The notes: generated by a model from the letters alone, not told the origin. A DNA stretch of 13,349 bases from Caldisphaera sp046536515 (GCF_046536515.1 NZ_JAWDMQ010000035.1:1-13349); one strand, 5' to 3'; shown: positions 7,903 to 13,338, counted from the first letter of the stretch. Numbers and translations are program-made.

Positions 7903-8952
7903 TTATATCTTAGCAACAAATATATTGTCTTTATCTCTTATTATTTTTGCTTTTATATTCAAACCATTAATTTTTTCATTGGATATAACAGAAATTACTC
8001 TCATACAATTTTCATCAACACCTAAATATTCGTTTTTAAGCCAACCAATTCCAATGATTTTAATCTTTATTTTATCATTAACATGAAAAGGTTCTTCTAT
8101 TTTTATTGATTTTTTAAATCCCAATTCCTCTGGTTTTACAAGTAATTTGTAGTCATACTCTTTTTCAAGATATTTAAGCCATGAATAAAACCTTTGCCAA
8201 GACCATACTTTTATTTTCTTTGGTTTTCTGCCAAAGTGATGTATTTCAAATTTTTGTATTAAGACTCCAGTGGGATAATTGATTTTTGAACCAGCTTTGT
8301 TTTCCTTAGCCCATTCTATTAAGTATTTTATTTCCTCTTCATTTTCTTCAGGTATAACAACTGGCGTTAATATTACATCAATATTTGTCTCCTTTAATAT
8401 TTCTGCTGCAACTTTAAGTATTTTAGTTGAATTATACCACTCTACTCCAGTAAGAAATCTTGCTTTTTCCTGATTATAGGAATCAATACTTAAGTTAATT
8501 CTATTTAATCCTGCTTGATTAAGTTTTTTTGCTAATGGTAATGACAAAGAACCGCCATGAGTTTCTATAGCAATACTGTACACATTTGGGATTTTTTTAA
8601 TTAATGATATCAATTTAATTATTTTTGGGTGCATAATTGGCTCTCCAACACCATCTATTAAAACTTCTATATCATTGTTTTTTATTGATGCTATGTTCTT
8701 AATCCACTCAAATAACCATTCCTCATTTACCATGTATTCTGATATTCTAAATTTTGAATTAGGGCCTGAATCGACACTACAAAAAATACAATTATGAAAA
8801 CATGTAGTTATAGGTCTTACTTGTATTATATTAGTTCCTCTATCTATTAAGCCAAAAGCTATGTGACCCATTAAGGGGATTGGCTTATTTATATAATAAA
8901 CAGGCCTTCCATAAAAATTTGAAACATTTGCTATTTTTATATCGCAATCCAT
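7903..8952 (-). CDS. Radical SAM protein with C-terminal TRAM-like domain
   Basis: A 349-residue putative radical SAM enzyme. The cluster motif C-x3-C-x2-C is at C51, C55 and C58 (TTCFHNCIFCSVDSGP). A GVGEP motif at 101-105 corresponds to the SAM-binding GGE region, and SIAIETHGG near 126-134 and NLSIDS near 153-158 are later barrel strands. The last 60 residues are beta-rich (KIKIKIIGIGWLKNEYLGV and onward), resembling a TRAM RNA-binding domain, but the N-terminal domain of methylthiotransferases (MiaB/MtaB) is absent. The pattern fits the uncharacterised archaeal Fe-S oxidoreductases related to COG2100; an RNA substrate is an inference from the tail. The start ATG is five bases from the border of a transposon-like element that provides its Shine-Dalgarno. 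It converges with the Cas4-like gene with only 6 bp between them. Confidence 0.82.
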   Translation of the reverse strand: MDCDIKIANVSNFYGRPVYYINKPIPLMGHIAFGLIDRGTNIIQVRPITTCFHNCIFCSVDSGPNSKFRISEYMVNEEWLFEWIKNIASIKNNDIEVLIDGVGEPIMHPKIIKLISLIKKIPNVYSIAIETHGGSLSLPLAKKLNQAGLNRINLSIDSYNQEKARFLTGVEWYNSTKILKVAAEILKETNIDVILTPVVIPEENEEEIKYLIEWAKENKAGSKINYPTGVLIQKFEIHHFGRKPKKIKVWSWQRFYSWLKYLEKEYDYKLLVKPEELGFKKSIKIEEPFHVNDKIKIKIIGIGWLKNEYLGVDENCMRVISVISNEKINGLNIKAKIIRDKDNIFVAKI

Positions 8953-8957
8953 TTAAC

Positions 8958-8965
8958 TGACCTCC
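8958..8965 (-). promoter_or_regulatory. Shine-Dalgarno of the radical SAM gene, inside the transposon right end
   Basis: The minus strand reads GGAGGTCA, preceded by GAGA and followed by GTTAA and the ATG. The GGAGG core lies eight bases before the start codon, optimal spacing. The same bases form the outermost part of the IS200/IS605-like right end, so the gene's ribosome-binding site appears to be borrowed from the element. Confidence 0.6.
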
Positions 8966-9169
8966 TCTCCGCCCTGAAGGGCGAGTTCCCTGAGGTCTCA
9001 AGGGTTACACCCCTTTTACGGGTATTACTCTATTATCCCCCAAGCCGATATTGCGGGAGAAATCGGCTCTTGCTTATCATGTTTTAACAGTTCATCGGCC
9101 TAGATTCATATTTTATTACACTTGTTAGTTGGGGTAGTTGCATACTCATGTTTCAGTAACGCATACCCC
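8958..9169 (-). ncRNA. Putative structured RNA, omegaRNA/reRNA-like
   Basis: A series of hairpins lies on the minus strand. A long stem at 9131-9169 pairs GGGGTA with TACCCC, and GTTACT with AGT and AAC around bulges. A perfect 7-bp stem pairs AGCCGAT with ATCGGCT (9043-9068). Weaker stems are GGGT/ACCC complements at 9009-9023 and CCC-TGAG/CTCA-GGG at 8988-9004. The last is the right-end hairpin CGCCC/GGGCG (8970-8983). TnpB-associated guide RNAs derive from the tnpB 3' end plus the right end, and this segment has that content and order. A TATA-like box stands about 25 bp before the first G run. Any guide portion would extend past 8958 into the radical SAM 5' end. No known RNA family (RNase P, SRP, 5S) matched what I could see. 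Expression is unproven. Confidence 0.4.
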
Positions 9170-9186
9170 TTTAGCAGTTATCTCAA

Positions 9187-9197
9187 TTTTTAATAAG
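9187..9197 (-). promoter_or_regulatory. TATA-like box upstream of the putative structured RNA
   Basis: The minus strand reads CTTATTAAAAA. Initiation about 25 bp downstream would fall at 9166-9169, the GGGG that opens the first long hairpin. It could equally drive the radical SAM gene as a roughly 215-nt structured leader. Confidence 0.35.
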
Positions 9198-9244
9198 TTT
9201 CTAAACTTAAAAACTTTACCCCGCTCCTAGAAGGGGCTTGTCGT

Positions 9245-10234
9245 TCACTTTATCACTTTTTTCGGGATCTTAATAGCATAATTAGGATTTTCTATACCTA
9301 TATTAGATAATAGTTCACACAATTTACACACATTCCTTCCTAAGGTAGTAGGTTCTCCGCACTTTATACACCTATTTAGTTTTGTAGTAACTTCATTGGG
9401 TTGTATATAATCTAAAATTAAATCCAATGTCTCAATGAATTTTATTAGAGTTCCGGGGTTTTCTTTTTCATATTTATAGAGTTCTCTTCTTACAATTGCT
9501 CTAAGTGTAGGAGCTAGCTCTATATAAGGACACTCTGTTTGCTGAATATGATATTTTTTTATGAATGAAAATGTAGCTGTTTCCCATTCATATATTTTTC
9601 TTAAAGGTTTTATTCTCTTGACTAGCATATCATCATCAGCAACTTTTGCGTTCGGGTGTTGTTTAAGTAGGCTATTTATATCTCCTTTCATTATGTTTAT
9701 TATGGCTGTTTGAGCTTCATCATCTAGATTATGCGCAGTAGCGAGTTTTGTCGCACCCATTTCTCTTGCATAATAATTCATTATTCTTCTCCTAGATGCA
9801 CCGCAATATGTGCACGGTGTAAAATAATTCTTAGATTCTCTCGATTTAAGAAATATTTCATCCATATTATAACCTACGTAGTCTTTTATGCTAGTAACTA
9901 TTACATCAACTCCTAATTCTTTAGCAGTGTTGACCAAAAATTTTGCATCTTCTTCTTTGTTATATCCATGTATTCCCTCGATAATATTTAGTCCAATAAG
10001 CTTATTTGACTTCGAGAAATATCTACTAAGGACGTCCAGCATAACATAACCATCTTTTCCTCCGCTTAGTGCCATCATTATCACATCATTGTTACTAATC
10101 ATATTCCATTTTTTCATTTCATTGATGACTCTATTGCTAATATCTTCAATAAAGCATTCTTTACACAGCTTTCTGTTAGAATGTTGTTGATAGATTTCTG
10201 CAGGTCTTATATTGCATACATCACATTTTTTCAT
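9245..10234 (-). CDS. tRNA 2-thiolation enzyme of the TtuA/NcsA (Ncs6/CTU1) family
   Basis: A 329-residue PP-loop ATPase that adenylates tRNA uridine and replaces oxygen with sulfur. Visible: an N-terminal zinc finger (C4, C7, C24, C27); the PP-loop SGGKDG at 57-62; TPCTYCGASRRR with C141 and C144; a third conserved cysteine, C235, in TECPYIEL; and a C-terminal zinc finger (C289, C292, C303, C306). C141, C144 and C235 match the three cysteines that hold the catalytic 4Fe-4S cluster in TtuA-type enzymes. TtuA makes 2-thiouridine at position 54, a heat-stability modification; NcsA acts at wobble U34. Sequence reading alone does not separate them. The ATG at 10234 has GGTGA five bases upstream. 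The stop codon abuts the miniature IS. Confidence 0.9.
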   Translation of the reverse strand: MKKCDVCNIRPAEIYQQHSNRKLCKECFIEDISNRVINEMKKWNMISNNDVIMMALSGGKDGYVMLDVLSRYFSKSNKLIGLNIIEGIHGYNKEEDAKFLVNTAKELGVDVIVTSIKDYVGYNMDEIFLKSRESKNYFTPCTYCGASRRRIMNYYAREMGATKLATAHNLDDEAQTAIINIMKGDINSLLKQHPNAKVADDDMLVKRIKPLRKIYEWETATFSFIKKYHIQQTECPYIELAPTLRAIVRRELYKYEKENPGTLIKFIETLDLILDYIQPNEVTTKLNRCIKCGEPTTLGRNVCKLCELLSNIGIENPNYAIKIPKKVIK

Positions 10235-10304
10235 TCAGTTCACCGAGTTTATTATGCATTTTTATCTTCATAGATTAATTACAGACTTAGCAGTATTAAC
10301 TTTT

Positions 10305-10315
10305 CTTATAAAAAA
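10305..10315 (-). promoter_or_regulatory. Possible TATA box of the tRNA thiolase gene
   Basis: The minus strand reads TTTTTTATAAG. Initiation near 10284 would give a leader of about 50 nt with GGTGA at 10240-10244. Other AT-rich candidates exist nearer the gene, so this is tentative. Confidence 0.3.
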
Positions 10316-10487
10316 GAACATAAAAATTTTATTTAGATAAGTTATTTTGTATAAATCCAGGTGCATAGAATATATTCTTTAACAGTAATAATATATATTG
10401 GTAGGATAAGAAGGTGTCAACAAAACGTCTAACAGAATAGATGCTGCAGTTTTAGTTTTATTATATGGGAACCCTCCGAAGATACTA

Positions 10488-10925
10488 ATGGTAAGAAAAA
10501 ATTGTTTAGTATCTGGGCGCTTTTCATGCGATTTAGCATTTCCAGGAGGGCATATAAAAAAAGATGAAACATATATAGAGGCTGCTCTTAGAGAAGCATG
10601 GGAAGAAGCTTATGTTTTTCCTCGATATGTTGATATTTTAGGTGAGATGGAAGTTCACGAAACAGCTTCGCAACCAAAAGTAAGAGTATTGCCTGTGATA
10701 GGCATGTTAAAGGGGCCTATAGATGCAAAACCAATGGATTCTGAAGTAGATTATGTAATATGGGTTTCTTTAGATTCTATTAAAGAACCCAGATTGGTAT
10801 TTCATCCTGTTAGAGGATATGTAAATGGATTTATGTTGCCTGGAAATCTTGTTATATGGGGTTTATCATACAGAATAATAAACGACTTGAAACAAAAAGA
10901 GTTTATTAAACTTAGATCTTCATAA
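10488..10925 (+). CDS. Nudix hydrolase, NudL/CoA-pyrophosphatase-like; 5' end uncertain
   Basis: The Nudix box is present: G-x5-E then x7 then REAWEE (GGHIKKDE at 22-29, REAWEE at 37-42 from this ATG), although the usual glycine after REUXEE is a tyrosine. The preceding LAFPGG and following beta-strands fit the NudL/NUDT7 branch, which cleaves CoA or nucleoside diphosphate derivatives; the exact substrate is unknown. The same frame is open upstream to a TAA at 10407. It encodes DAAVLVLLYGNPPKIL at 10440-10487, which looks like the first Nudix beta-strand, but no ATG, GTG or TTG occurs between 10410 and 10487. Either translation begins at a non-standard codon (ACG 10425 or ATA 10437, below AAGGTG at 10411-10416), or the GTG at 10415 has been put out of frame by an indel, or the protein starts truncated at ATG 10488. 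Confidence 0.75.
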   Translation: MVRKNCLVSGRFSCDLAFPGGHIKKDETYIEAALREAWEEAYVFPRYVDILGEMEVHETASQPKVRVLPVIGMLKGPIDAKPMDSEVDYVIWVSLDSIKEPRLVFHPVRGYVNGFMLPGNLVIWGLSYRIINDLKQKEFIKLRSS

Positions 10926-10944
10926 AGATAATTGATAATATTTC

Positions 10945-11130
10945 TCTGACGGCTTCCCACCTTGAAGGGCTAGGGTCATCTTAGGGCGGATCATAGGTTT
11001 GGTTTACCGCCTTCATTTTCATCACTTCATAACTAGCGGGTTTTACCCACCCCGCTTTATTCGTCCTGGTCAGCACTGGCTGGGCCTTCAGCCAATTACC
11101 CCTATCCCTCAATAGGAGTTGGCCTTTTTC
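10945..11130 (-). mobile_element. Second IS200/IS605-like relic, right end plus tnpB tail
   Basis: The stretch is GC-richer than its surroundings. Its left border on the plus strand, TGAC followed by a degenerate TGAAGGGC hairpin (about 10946-10980), resembles the right end at 8958-8983 but is clearly diverged. Several stems can be drawn on the minus strand, for example GGCTG/CAGCC (11080-11098 region), GCGGG/CCCGC (about 11036-11056), and GGCGG/CCGCC (about 10984-11012), as expected of the tnpB 3'-end/omegaRNA region. No left end or transposase body is seen. It sits 20 bp after the Nudix stop. Identification rests on pattern resemblance only. Confidence 0.45.
10981..11130 (-). pseudogene. 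tnpB C-terminal fragment
   Basis: On the minus strand a frame open from about 11202 to a TAA at 10981-10983 reads LLLRDRGNWLKAQ in its middle and ends in EVMKMKAVNQTYDPP, directly in front of the right-end hairpin. That is where the variable C-terminal tail of an archaeal TnpB would lie. The zinc-ribbon and RuvC catalytic parts are absent, so it cannot encode an active nuclease. The upstream part of the frame (11131-11202) looks like ordinary flanking DNA. The assignment is inferred from position and composition, without a conserved TnpB motif. Confidence 0.4.
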
Positions 11131-11132
11131 CC

Positions 11133-11330
11133 ATGGACTTAGGAATATATCTTCATACATGTAGGAACATATACTTTGGTCCTGATTTAGGGCTTCCCTA
11201 CGCTATATCACACTTCTTTTATCATGAAAAATCTAAATATCTTCTCATAAAAGCAGATGAACTTGGAGAAAAGATCGAGATATCAGATAAAATAAAACAC
11301 TGTTGGATAGCCATACCAATTATAAAATAG
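11133..11330 (+). CDS. Unidentified small ORF, possibly a truncated gene
   Basis: A 65-residue ORF that I do not recognise. Its composition is like host proteins (for example SKYLLIKADELGEKIEI, then DKIKHCWIAI), with two cysteines and no known motif. No clear Shine-Dalgarno precedes the ATG at 11133, and the frame continues open upstream into the transposon relic, back past 11080. It may therefore be the 3' remainder of a gene whose beginning was lost when the relic inserted, rather than a complete small protein. It is followed, convergently, by the winged-helix gene 26 bp away. Confidence 0.3.
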   Translation: MDLGIYLHTCRNIYFGPDLGLPYAISHFFYHEKSKYLLIKADELGEKIEISDKIKHCWIAIPIIK

Positions 11331-11356
11331 ATGAGAACTCTAAAATTTTTTAAAAT

Positions 11357-11665
11357 CTAAGATTCTGCTTTAATACTTTCTTTATTTTTTAATATGCTTT
11401 CTTCTAATATGCTTTCTTCTAAAATTTCTTTTAAAGAATCTTCTGATTTTAATTTATCTAAAACCTTTTTTCCTAACAGGCTAATTTGATATATTTTATA
11501 ACTTCCTCTAGAATATAAAGGATCTAAAAAGCCCAAATCAGCTAAGCATTGTATCGTTGCTAACACCTTATACCGAGGTACGTTTAATTTTTGGGCTACA
11601 TCTCCTGGCGACATTGCACCTGTTTCCTCAAAATTTAACAATATATCCTTAATTATAGTTGTCAA
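11357..11665 (-). CDS. Winged helix-turn-helix DNA-binding protein
   Basis: A 102-residue likely transcription regulator. Residues 1-65 form a winged helix: helix 1 (TIIKDILLNFEETG), the HTH around MSPGDVAQKLNVPRYKVLATIQCLADLGFL (18-47), then a wing (SRGSYKIYQIS, 52-62). This resembles small archaeal MarR/PadR-like or Lrs14-like regulators. The C-terminal third is charged and helical, with an ILEES duplication. No ligand or metal site is visible. The start is TTG 11663-11665; GGTGA at 11672-11676 lies six bases before it, and a nearby ATG is out of frame. A TATA box is well placed upstream. Targets are unknown, and no operon partner is apparent. Confidence 0.75.
   Translation of the reverse strand: MTTIIKDILLNFEETGAMSPGDVAQKLNVPRYKVLATIQCLADLGFLDPLYSRGSYKIYQISLLGKKVLDKLKSEDSLKEILEESILEESILKNKESIKAES
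11391..11420 (-). repeat. Perfect 15-bp tandem duplication in the winged-helix gene
   Basis: The plus-strand unit AATATGCTTTCTTCT occurs twice in direct succession. It is in frame and encodes ILEES twice (residues 81-90) in the acidic C-terminal tail. Being a multiple of three, it changes tail length only, and probably arose by replication slippage. Confidence 0.9.
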
Positions 11666-11698
11666 TTGATTTCACCATAAATTTAATAAATTTAAAAA

Positions 11699-11707
11699 CT
11701 TTATAAG
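11699..11707 (-). promoter_or_regulatory. TATA box of the winged-helix gene
   Basis: The minus strand reads CTTATAAAG. Initiation about 25 bp downstream (near 11678) would give a leader of about 12 nt containing GGTGA and leading to the TTG start, consistent with the short leaders elsewhere in this window. Confidence 0.55.
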
Positions 11708-11743
11708 CAGTTAAGGTTATTATTACTAAAAAGTTTCCTATAA

Positions 11744-12069
11744 TCATAACTTGTCATTTTTTATTTGTTTTTCTAATAGTTCTTTAATACATCTAGAGTT
11801 ATCCATCCAATTGAAACAAGAATGTAGAAAGGAACAAAATGTTCTACTTAGTTTTTCCTTGAATTATTAGAATTTTTAATTAATTTCTCAGATGTGATAA
11901 TTTTATTATAACAAAAGGAAACTTTGGCTCCTCTAATAGCTGTTAATTTAAATATTCTATAATTAAATTTCCAAACAAATTGCTAAACTATTGCATTAAA
12001 CCTTCTAAATCCTTCTACTTCCATAAAGTATTTTCTTATAGGTTTATAGTTTAATGTCTTCGATTTCAT
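11744..12069 (-). pseudogene. Possible decayed ORF in the 423-bp gap between the winged-helix gene and tRNA-Asp
   Basis: The gap 11666-12088 has no intact gene. Read on the minus strand from ATG 12069, one frame gives protein-like sequence (LNYKPIRKYFMEVEGFRRF, stop, then FKLTAIRGAKVSFCYNK) interrupted by a TAG at codon 29. A frame shift near 11860 continues as a 39-codon stretch ending KELLEKQIKNDKL and a TGA at 11744-11746. This could be a frameshifted, stop-containing gene remnant. I cannot name a family, and AT-rich DNA yields such readings by chance. Confidence 0.25.
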
Positions 12070-12088
12070 AATTTATTAATTATTATAA

Positions 12089-12195
12089 TGGCGCCGCGGC
12101 CGGGATTTGAACCCGGGTCACGGGCTTTCTGTGAGTTTTAACCCACATGACCTCTTGACAGGCCCGCATACTAGGCCAGACTATACGACCGCGGC
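12089..12195 (-). tRNA. tRNA-Asp(GUC) with intron and encoded CCA
   Basis: On the minus strand the acceptor arms GCCGCGG and CCGCGGC pair perfectly, followed by discriminator G73 (expected for tRNA-Asp) and an encoded CCA (12089-12091). The D-arm has GTAT/GTAT pairing through G-U ends and the GG pair in the loop. The anticodon stem is CGGGC/GCCCG with loop C-U-GUC-A and then an intron, and the T-arm is CCGGG-TTCAAAT-CCCGG. The anticodon GTC lies at 12157-12159. The variable loop is short (class I). Without the intron and CCA the molecule is 75 nt. The body strongly resembles known archaeal tRNA-Asp. Confidence 0.96.
12127..12155 (-). other. 29-nt tRNA-Asp intron at canonical position 37/38
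   Basis: The intron can be folded into a textbook bulge-helix-bulge. Exon CUGU (positions 32-35) pairs with intron ACAG, flanked by a 3-nt bulge C-A^A at the 5' splice site and A-A^A at the 3' site. The anticodon stem closes one side and GAG/CUC in the intron closes the other. Cleavage by the archaeal splicing endonuclease after A37 and before A38 would restore a normal seven-base anticodon loop. Confidence 0.9.
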
Positions 12196-12225
12196 TCGCC
12201 TTCTATTACAAGAATCAGAATCGTT

Positions 12226-12236
12226 ATTTAAATTTT
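12226..12236 (-). promoter_or_regulatory. TATA box of tRNA-Asp
   Basis: The minus strand reads AAAATTTAAATA. It is centred about 35 bp upstream of the mature 5' end, so transcription would begin several bases before the tRNA. Confidence 0.5.
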
Positions 12237-12282
12237 CTGTTAATATATATTTAATCTCGCTTAAGAAAGCAAATTAAACCAA

Positions 12283-12293
12283 AAAATAAATAA
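12283..12293 (+). promoter_or_regulatory. TATA-like element of the polynucleotide kinase gene
   Basis: AAATAAATAAT is centred 25 bp before the ATG at 12313, the distance expected for a leaderless transcript. It therefore favours that ATG over the TTG at 12298. A stronger-looking TATA (TAATATATATTTAA, 12241-12254) would give a leader of about 40 nt instead. Confidence 0.35.
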
Positions 12294-12312
12294 TATTTTG
12301 GGACAAAAAGAA

Positions 12313-13338
12313 ATGGGTTGCAATAATTATAATGGCTATTACCTATTGGAAGGTCCTTTAAAACTTGATTTAATAGATGGAAGCATAAATGTTTTGGGAT
12401 TTGAACTAAACAATAAAAGTCAAAGAAGAAATATAATAGTACCTATTGGAAGGTCCTTACCTGTTATAGCGAATAAATCTTGCATTGAAGTAAGCCCATC
12501 ACATAAAAATATTATTGAAGTTAAAGATAATATTTATTCTATTTTTTATGAGATATATAAAAAAGTTTCTAATAGCAAGAAGATTTTAATTATTGGACCC
12601 AATGATAGTGGTAAAAGCACCTTAGCTGCATTTTTAATAAATGCCTTTTGGTCTGACGGCATTAAAATGAAAATTATGAGTGCGGATCTAGGCCAAAATG
12701 AAATATATTGCCCGTCTTTTGTTAGCATATCTGATATAATACCTCCTTATATTCCTGGTTGGAGGGATTCAGTGAAAAATGTAAAATCTTGCTTTGTAGG
12801 TGATTTTAGTTCATATAAAAATAGGGAAAAATATATTGAATGCATAGAAAGGTTAGACAATGAAAACTTAATTATAGATACTGATGGTTTAATTGATGAA
12901 GATGCAATTAAGCTTAAACTATCTTTAATTCAAGAATTAAACATAGATACAATTATATCGATTGGAATTAACAATATAGAAAAATATCTAAATAAAAAAG
13001 TCAATTTAATAAACTTAGATAAAATTGTAAAAAAAGAAAAAACTAAAAATCAAAGAAAAGAAAACAGAGATAGATTAATTTCGAATTGCATATTAAACTC
13101 CAATAAAATTATACTAAAATTAAATGATTTAAAGATAATAAACGAACAAAACCTATTTCCTGGATATATAGCAGGAATTGAGGCAAATGATAGTAATCAA
13201 TATTTTGGTATTATATATAAAGTCAGCGATGATAAAATTATAATTTTAACTCAATATATTGGAGAAATCAATAAAATAGAAATAGGTAGCATAAAATTAA
13301 ATTTAAAAAATTACGAAAATTTATTAAAATTAAAATGA
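12313..13338 (+). CDS. Clp1/Grc3-type polynucleotide 5'-kinase
   Basis: A 341-residue P-loop kinase predicted to transfer phosphate from ATP to 5'-OH ends of RNA or DNA. Domains: an N-terminal beta-rich domain (1-70) starting YYLLEGPLKLDLIDG, as in Clp1; Walker A GPNDSGKST at 95-103; SADLGQNEIYCPS at 123-135, corresponding to the D-x-GQ substrate-binding motif of Clp1/Grc3; VGDFSSYKN (162-170); LIIDTDGLID (187-195), the counterpart of the NTxGW segment; a basic stretch KKEKTKNQRKENRDR around 240-254, likely the lid; and a C-terminal beta-domain. Length is normal for archaeal Clp1-like kinases. ATG 12313 is chosen over TTG 12298 because neither has a Shine-Dalgarno and the TATA spacing suits leaderless initiation at the ATG. 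It is divergent from the intron-containing tRNA gene, whose splicing produces 5'-OH ends. Confidence 0.85.
   Translation: MGCNNYNGYYLLEGPLKLDLIDGSINVLGFELNNKSQRRNIIVPIGRSLPVIANKSCIEVSPSHKNIIEVKDNIYSIFYEIYKKVSNSKKILIIGPNDSGKSTLAAFLINAFWSDGIKMKIMSADLGQNEIYCPSFVSISDIIPPYIPGWRDSVKNVKSCFVGDFSSYKNREKYIECIERLDNENLIIDTDGLIDEDAIKLKLSLIQELNIDTIISIGINNIEKYLNKKVNLINLDKIVKKEKTKNQRKENRDRLISNCILNSNKIILKLNDLKIINEQNLFPGYIAGIEANDSNQYFGIIYKVSDDKIIILTQYIGEINKIEIGSIKLNLKNYENLLKLK
12340..12458 (+). repeat. Perfect 19-bp direct repeat exactly 100 bp apart within the kinase gene
   Basis: TACCTATTGGAAGGTCCTT occurs at 12340-12358 and again at 12440-12458. The two copies are read in different frames, as YLLEGPL and VPIGRSL respectively, so protein sequence does not explain the identity. 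Each copy includes the small inverted repeat ACCT...AGGT. Confidence 0.9.

Larger units (their letters stand above)
8958..9244 (-). mobile_element. Miniature IS200/IS605-like element lacking an intact tnpB
   Basis: This stretch is visibly richer in GC than its surroundings and fits exactly between the thiolase stop codon and the radical SAM start. Read on the minus strand, it begins with a left-end hairpin (9219-9236; CCCC paired with GGGG plus an inner UUC/GAG stem). It ends with a right-end hairpin (8970-8983; CGCCC-TTCA-GGGCG) followed by GGAGAGGAGGTCA, a familiar archaeal IS605/tnpB right-end pattern. In between, one frame reads LLKGYALLKHEY, like a TnpB C-terminus after its last conserved motif, then meets TGA and TAG stops and continues to a TAA near 9025. 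So left end and tnpB tail are joined with the body of the gene deleted. No tnpA is present. Exact borders and family are inferred by eye. Confidence 0.6.

Noticed and set aside
7437..7919. Minus-strand 160-codon ORF opposite the Cas4-like gene
   Set aside because: Antisense to a frame with all Cas4 catalytic and cysteine motifs; low-complexity translation.
8958..9244. RNase P RNA, SRP RNA or 5S rRNA as explanation for the GC-rich structured segment
   Set aside because: Conserved cores of these RNAs are not visible, while transposon-end hairpins and a tnpB-like tail account for the segment better.
11809..11820. AATTGAAACAAG, resembling the end of a CRISPR repeat
   Set aside because: Only one copy; no spaced repeats anywhere in the window despite the nearby Cas4-like gene.
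12298..12312. TTG 12298 as start of the polynucleotide kinase
   Set aside because: Adds five non-conserved residues, has no Shine-Dalgarno, and the TATA spacing favours ATG 12313.
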